A DNA stretch of 64,000 nucleotides from Maea johnstoni (Eukaryota; Annelida; Polychaeta; Spionida; Magelonidae). The stretch spans positions 19,828,459 to 19,892,458 of the forward strand of contig OZ012696.1 in the NCBI GenBank assembly GCA_963942565.1, read 5' to 3'. Below, piece after piece: positions 60,039-64,000 of this stretch. The translations under genes and the position numbers were made by a program. How positions within the stretch are numbered: the first letter of the stretch is position 1; the number at the start of each line of letters is the position of its first letter. Under the pieces are notes generated by a model. That model saw only the letters and a program-made list of their open reading frames with translations, ran no database searches and had not been told where the DNA came from.

Positions 60039-61716
60039 TAGCAGGATGAAAAGTCACGGAGTCTTAGCTCTTAGCTTATGGGTTCATATATATTTGTGTC
60101 CTTAGGGAATCATTTCGTATTTACCTTGTGTGAAATTAGTAGCAGTTTTTATGCCATATCTCTTTGATTTGTTTGGGATGAATACTCCCTAAAATGTCCC
60201 ATTGATAATGTAGTTCAACACCTTGTAGACAACTGTATAACTGATATTTCTGCAATGGGCCTGCCTTTGAAAATGTTTACAGATAACATACCCAATGCCC
60301 CTAACTCTACCTGGTTGGCATATCGTTTCTGATTGTTGTTAGAGGGAACACTTCTATAAATTAATTCTGTCTACTCTCCATCGGCCAATTTGACCCTACA
60401 CCATAATACTTGAAAGCAACAGCACACATTCCATTCTAGCCATCTCCATGTCTTAGAAATCAATCCAAAACCTCCTAAGGGTATGAGTATTCCATTAATG
60501 AAAAGACAACTTACTATTCAGATTTTGTAATCAAGGCTTGTTCATTTAAGGCCACAATATATAGATATTATACTCAAGCATAGGATTTTGTATCACTGCA
60601 TTGCCCTTTGTAGTCAAAATGTTTAATTCAGTTTGGAGTACGAAAGAAGATGTGTTAATTTAAAGGTTTGGTCGCAAATGACCTGGTCCCAAAAGACGTC
60701 CATATCTGATATGTTTCACTGTACATACTTTTACTTATAAATATGATCTGTTGTTAAAGTCCATTTTTTCTAATGAATGGCTCGGTTTCTTTATAACGGT
60801 TTCAGTGAGCACTTCAACACGTGATACTATGGTAACATCAATAGTATTTCAATCTACATTCAATTCTTCCTGTCATATTTGAATGAAAGTTTAAACATGT
60901 AATTATTTCCTTAGTCGGCTGGTCAATACAGAAAATGTGTCTAGGCAAATCAATCAACAGAGTCACTGAAGTATAGTCTGAATGCACTACAGTATCCGTG
61001 TTTACTGACCCGCATCTCACGAATGAACACCAGCTTCTCCATACTCTGTGCATGTCTCATGACATTGTCAAGTATTGATGCATCAATCTTTGTTATGAAG
61101 ACATATACTTTGTTGTGAAATACAAACAAAGTGGCTTTAAGGAGTTGTAGTTAGTGTGAACATGGCGATGATCTATGTAATTTTATAAAGTATTAACACA
61201 CATCTTCACCTTGCTGTCTTGATATATATGAACCTCTCACTTAAAGCTCCTCAGCTATACTTCAAAGCAAAATTTCACATCTCCCCATTCGAGGATAATT
61301 CAAACCACCGTTGCATGGAGTGTTTTATTTTCTGTTGTGATATGCCTCATACATTCAAATCACTAGATTGATAATATCAATCAGCCTATAGGAATTTACG
61401 TCTTCTGTCCCCTGTCTCAAAAAACTTCAACTGCTTACTTAGAACCACTTGATATGTATGCACTTCAAAACAACATTGTATACCTCTCTTACAAATATTT
61501 TAGAATGCACTTGTCTGGAGATGGACCAATTCTTCTTTTGAGATAAGGCATTTCAATATACTGGCTTAGATAGCTATCATCTGACAGTCTAGGTTATTTG
61601 ATATAGGACATACATCACCACCCTGTCAAATATGACCAAAACCTTTAAATCAACACCACTTCTAACGTACTTCAAACAGAATTCCATGTCAAGAAGACAA
61701 ATAGTGATGTAGCAAT
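60039..61716. other. Intergenic, nothing recognised
   Basis: No supported feature. Confidence 0.4.
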
Positions 61717-61920
61717 ACGCGATCCTATGATTGATTATAATCCATCGCCTTTATATTCTGGACTTAAATGGATAACTAAGTAATATGTAATTTGAATAGT
61801 AAGTCGGGATCATAAGTAGTTTTAGTTAAAACAAGAATGGAGTACTCTTACTCCCAGGATGTGACTATGGGTGTAGGTATTGACATTTTGGAATTATTTA
61901 TAAAAAGAAAATGGAGGTGG
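61717..61920 (+). repeat. Local duplication, copy 1
   Basis: Shares with 62970-63185 the blocks CGATCCTATG.TTGATTATAA, TTATATTCTGGAC.TAAATGG, AAACAAGAA and GTGACTA.GG.TG.AGGTAT. Diverged, 1.25 kb apart. Confidence 0.75.
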
Positions 61921-62520
61921 CTGGAATGCAACTTTTGTTATTGCATGGCAGAGGGAATTTGAAATTTCGTTTCTCGTCACATTTATGCCAGTTGTGACTA
62001 ATTCTTAATTAGCCAGTTGCAAGAAGTGGAGGAAACCGGAGTACCCGGCAAAAACCAACGTTAACCCCAAATCACTGGCAACTTTCAAACATGCCAAGGC
62101 GCAGGGTCAAACAGGAATTGGAGGATCGTGGCTAGACAGAGTCAATCTATGGAAATGCGCCCTCTAACAACAATCAGAACCATTATGACAACCTGATGAC
62201 GACTTAGGGGGCATTCGGAACATTCCCAGCAAATATTGTAAAGGTGAGCTCATTGCATAAATATCAGGAACTTTGCTTGTCGTCACTTTTTCTACCTTAT
62301 TGAGAACTGTACCCATTTACATAAATCTATATCTTTAGATGTTTTAACCACGCACAGGTAACAGTGAATGAGTACATTATCAATAGGACATTTCAAAGAG
62401 TATTTACTCAAAATTGTAGTTCCATTTAGCAGACAATATTTGACTTAAGAAGTTAAGTGGTAGTTCAGCTGAGACTAAAATACATTAACCTCACCAATGC
62501 TTATAGTTTTTTTATACTGT
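61921..62520. other. Intergenic, nothing recognised
   Basis: No supported feature. Confidence 0.4.
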
Positions 62521-62524
62521 ACAT

Positions 62525-62960
62525 TAAATACGATTTTTGACATTTAGTTACATCCTTTTTATTTTATTTCAAATTGTACACATGTGCACAAGAGCATCAA
62601 TATTCTAACCCAATTTTCAATTACGTGCCATAGTTGTCTAGCATTAACACATTCAATATAAATATGTTCAATAGTTTCTGTGTTATTACAGTATGATATA
62701 GGTACGACCTTAGCTAGTAGAGCTACTGAGATCGAAAGAAAACATTGCATGAATCTAAATATCTCCATTCGGTTACTAGTAATCTGTACCATCCAAATGT
62801 TATGATTTTACAGTAATTGCTTTTATCTACACCCATGACTTAAGTATTAGTTTTCCATTAGAGATTTTCAATGCTATTATTGTCAATAATTTCATCAATT
62901 ACTGTAATTGAAGGGTTTGAGACATACCAATCTCGATTAGAATTAATTTGGATATTGCAT
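62525..62960 (-). pseudogene. L1/Tx1-like LINE C-terminal fragment
   Basis: 62559-62792 on the minus strand encodes MFRF-like sequence and then SYCNNTETIEHIYIECVNAR followed by QLWHVIENW, the knuckle (C...H...C) plus LW of L1/Tx1 ORF2. Upstream, 62800-62960 keeps another frame with DWYVSNPSITVIDEIID. Several stops and frame changes. It lies between the two local duplication copies, but is not itself duplicated. Confidence 0.65.
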
Positions 62961-62969
62961 ATCCACCTG

Positions 62970-63185
62970 CACACGATCCTATGGTTGATTATAATCAATT
63001 ACTTTTATATTCTGGACCTAAATGGATAAGCAAGTTGAATAGTAATTTGAATACTAGTAGTAAGTTATGTTTTCAAAAGAAATTTTTGTTGAAACAAGAA
63101 GGATATACTCTAACCCCCAGGCTGTGACTAAGGCTGCAGGTATGGACAATTTGGATTGATTTATGAGAAATGTAGGTGGTCAGCA
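62970..63185 (+). repeat. Local duplication, copy 2
   Basis: Partner of 61717-61920. Confidence 0.75.
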
Positions 63186-63350
63186 AGAGATTTTAATGGA
63201 TTCATGAGGTCAAAAATACACAGGGCAGGTCTGTGTTACCATGGGAAAATGGAATTGTAAAGTCAGTATGCAAGGAATTAAGTACATTGAAAATGATGAG
63301 AATACAGCGTATGCTAAACGACACCAGGTCGACTCATTTTGACTCTATTC

Positions 63351-63440
63351 GTTCTGCTTCATAGATCACGTGTCTGCCTTTATGGCCCAGAAGAATAGTG
63401 AAACACCAAAGAGCTGTTTGTTCAGTTGCTGAAAGTGCAG
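63351..63440 (+). repeat. Second local duplication, copy 1
   Basis: TTCT.CTTCA.AGA.CACG.GTCTG, CTTTATGGCC.AG, GTGAAACAC and TTGTTCAGT recur at 63749-63850, about 400 bp away. Confidence 0.7.
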
Positions 63441-63748
63441 TTTTCTTCACATAAAATTGGCATTTTCTGCACTTCCTTTAACTGTGAAAATGTCGTTTGT
63501 TTGCATAGATGGCATTCCACCCATACAAGGCTGTGTCAAAGATATCTGTGCATGCTCTTTCTGTATGCGTTTATTTCTCTCACTCTCGATAGAAATATAT
63601 ACATACCTTATTGTTAAGAGCAATATTAAAGAAGGTCACAGTTCAGAACAAGATAATCATCATTTTGAGTTGTAAATGGGGGAGGTTCATAAAATACCTT
63701 TGATCCCTGCAACAGGTGTGTATCAACACTTCGTCAACCTATGTAGAC
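63441..63748. other. Between the duplicated blocks, nothing recognised
   Basis: Overlapping frames of 60-70 codons without a domain. Confidence 0.35.
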
Positions 63749-63850
63749 TATTGGTTCTACTTCACAGACCACGGGTCTGGGAACCAGCTTTATGGCCTAG
63801 TGGTAAAATGAAACACACAACAGGGTATCTGTTCAGTAGTTGAGAGATAC
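63749..63850 (+). repeat. Second local duplication, copy 2
   Basis: Partner of 63351-63440. Confidence 0.7.
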
Positions 63851-64000
63851 ATGGAACAACTCATCATTGAAAAGTGTTGCCTTCTTATTCTTGATAGCTT
63901 TACATGACAGTTAAGGTGTATTACAGTAATTGTCTCTTATCTCAGGTGTTTAAGGTTTATCTTTTTTGGAATTTCTTTTTGCATTTGTCTATTTTACTAT

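Overview
This is AT-rich, gene-poor eukaryotic nuclear DNA from an invertebrate animal. The evidence is decayed non-LTR retrotransposons of L2/CR1-like and Tx1/L1-like types, a threonine-tRNA-type SINE, a DIRS-like fossil, many hairpin elements, long simple repeats, and no bacterial operon structure or long host reading frame. The mix (Tx1, CR1/L2, DIRS, tRNA SINE, long TA arrays) fits a marine invertebrate, perhaps a deuterostome such as an echinoderm, hemichordate or lancelet, but the phylum cannot be fixed from sequence alone. A 200-base N gap (38253-38452) shows a scaffolded assembly.

Layout. 1-6.5 kb: TA arrays, an L2/CR1-like LINE with a near-open reverse transcriptase (686-2556), and a hairpin element inside TA/TC arrays. 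6.7-8.4 kb: two LINE 3' ends, one a complete 5'-truncated insertion with a 12-bp target duplication. 8.95-13.3 kb: a minus-strand LINE with a 47-bp flanking duplication and a hairpin element nested in its 3' part. 14-20 kb: tandem duplications, TC/TA arrays, hairpins, and a CpG-rich stretch whose CRE/CCAAT block recurs at 40.5 kb. 21-31 kb: a 72-bp tandem repeat split by a CATGCATG-rich element, a possible host first exon (22761-22872), paired X-box (RFX-type) motifs at identical 32-bp spacing, and a possible divergent host promoter (29716-30073). 32.4-34.9 kb: a minus-strand Tx1-like LINE with an 11-bp target duplication, split by an 881-bp TTAA-flanked foldback element. 36-41 kb: more hairpins, the gap, a foldback repeat family around TA arrays, and a 568-bp palindrome. 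42.3-43.8 kb: a minisatellite of about 22 copies of 67 bp. 44.6-48.1 kb: a plus-strand LINE of the same family as the one at 9-13 kb, split by a 190-bp TA-flanked MITE whose removal restores the local frame. 48-64 kb: mostly unannotated AT-rich DNA with retroposon tails, a DIRS-like fossil, a SINE, a 98-bp palindrome and local duplications.

Almost everything that can be named is mobile or repetitive. The useful structure lies in nesting order, intact target duplications, several hairpin families ending in TATTATA/TATAATA, and a few short candidate host exons beside good splice donors. Host exon calls are tentative because they rest on a start codon, a short open frame and a donor.
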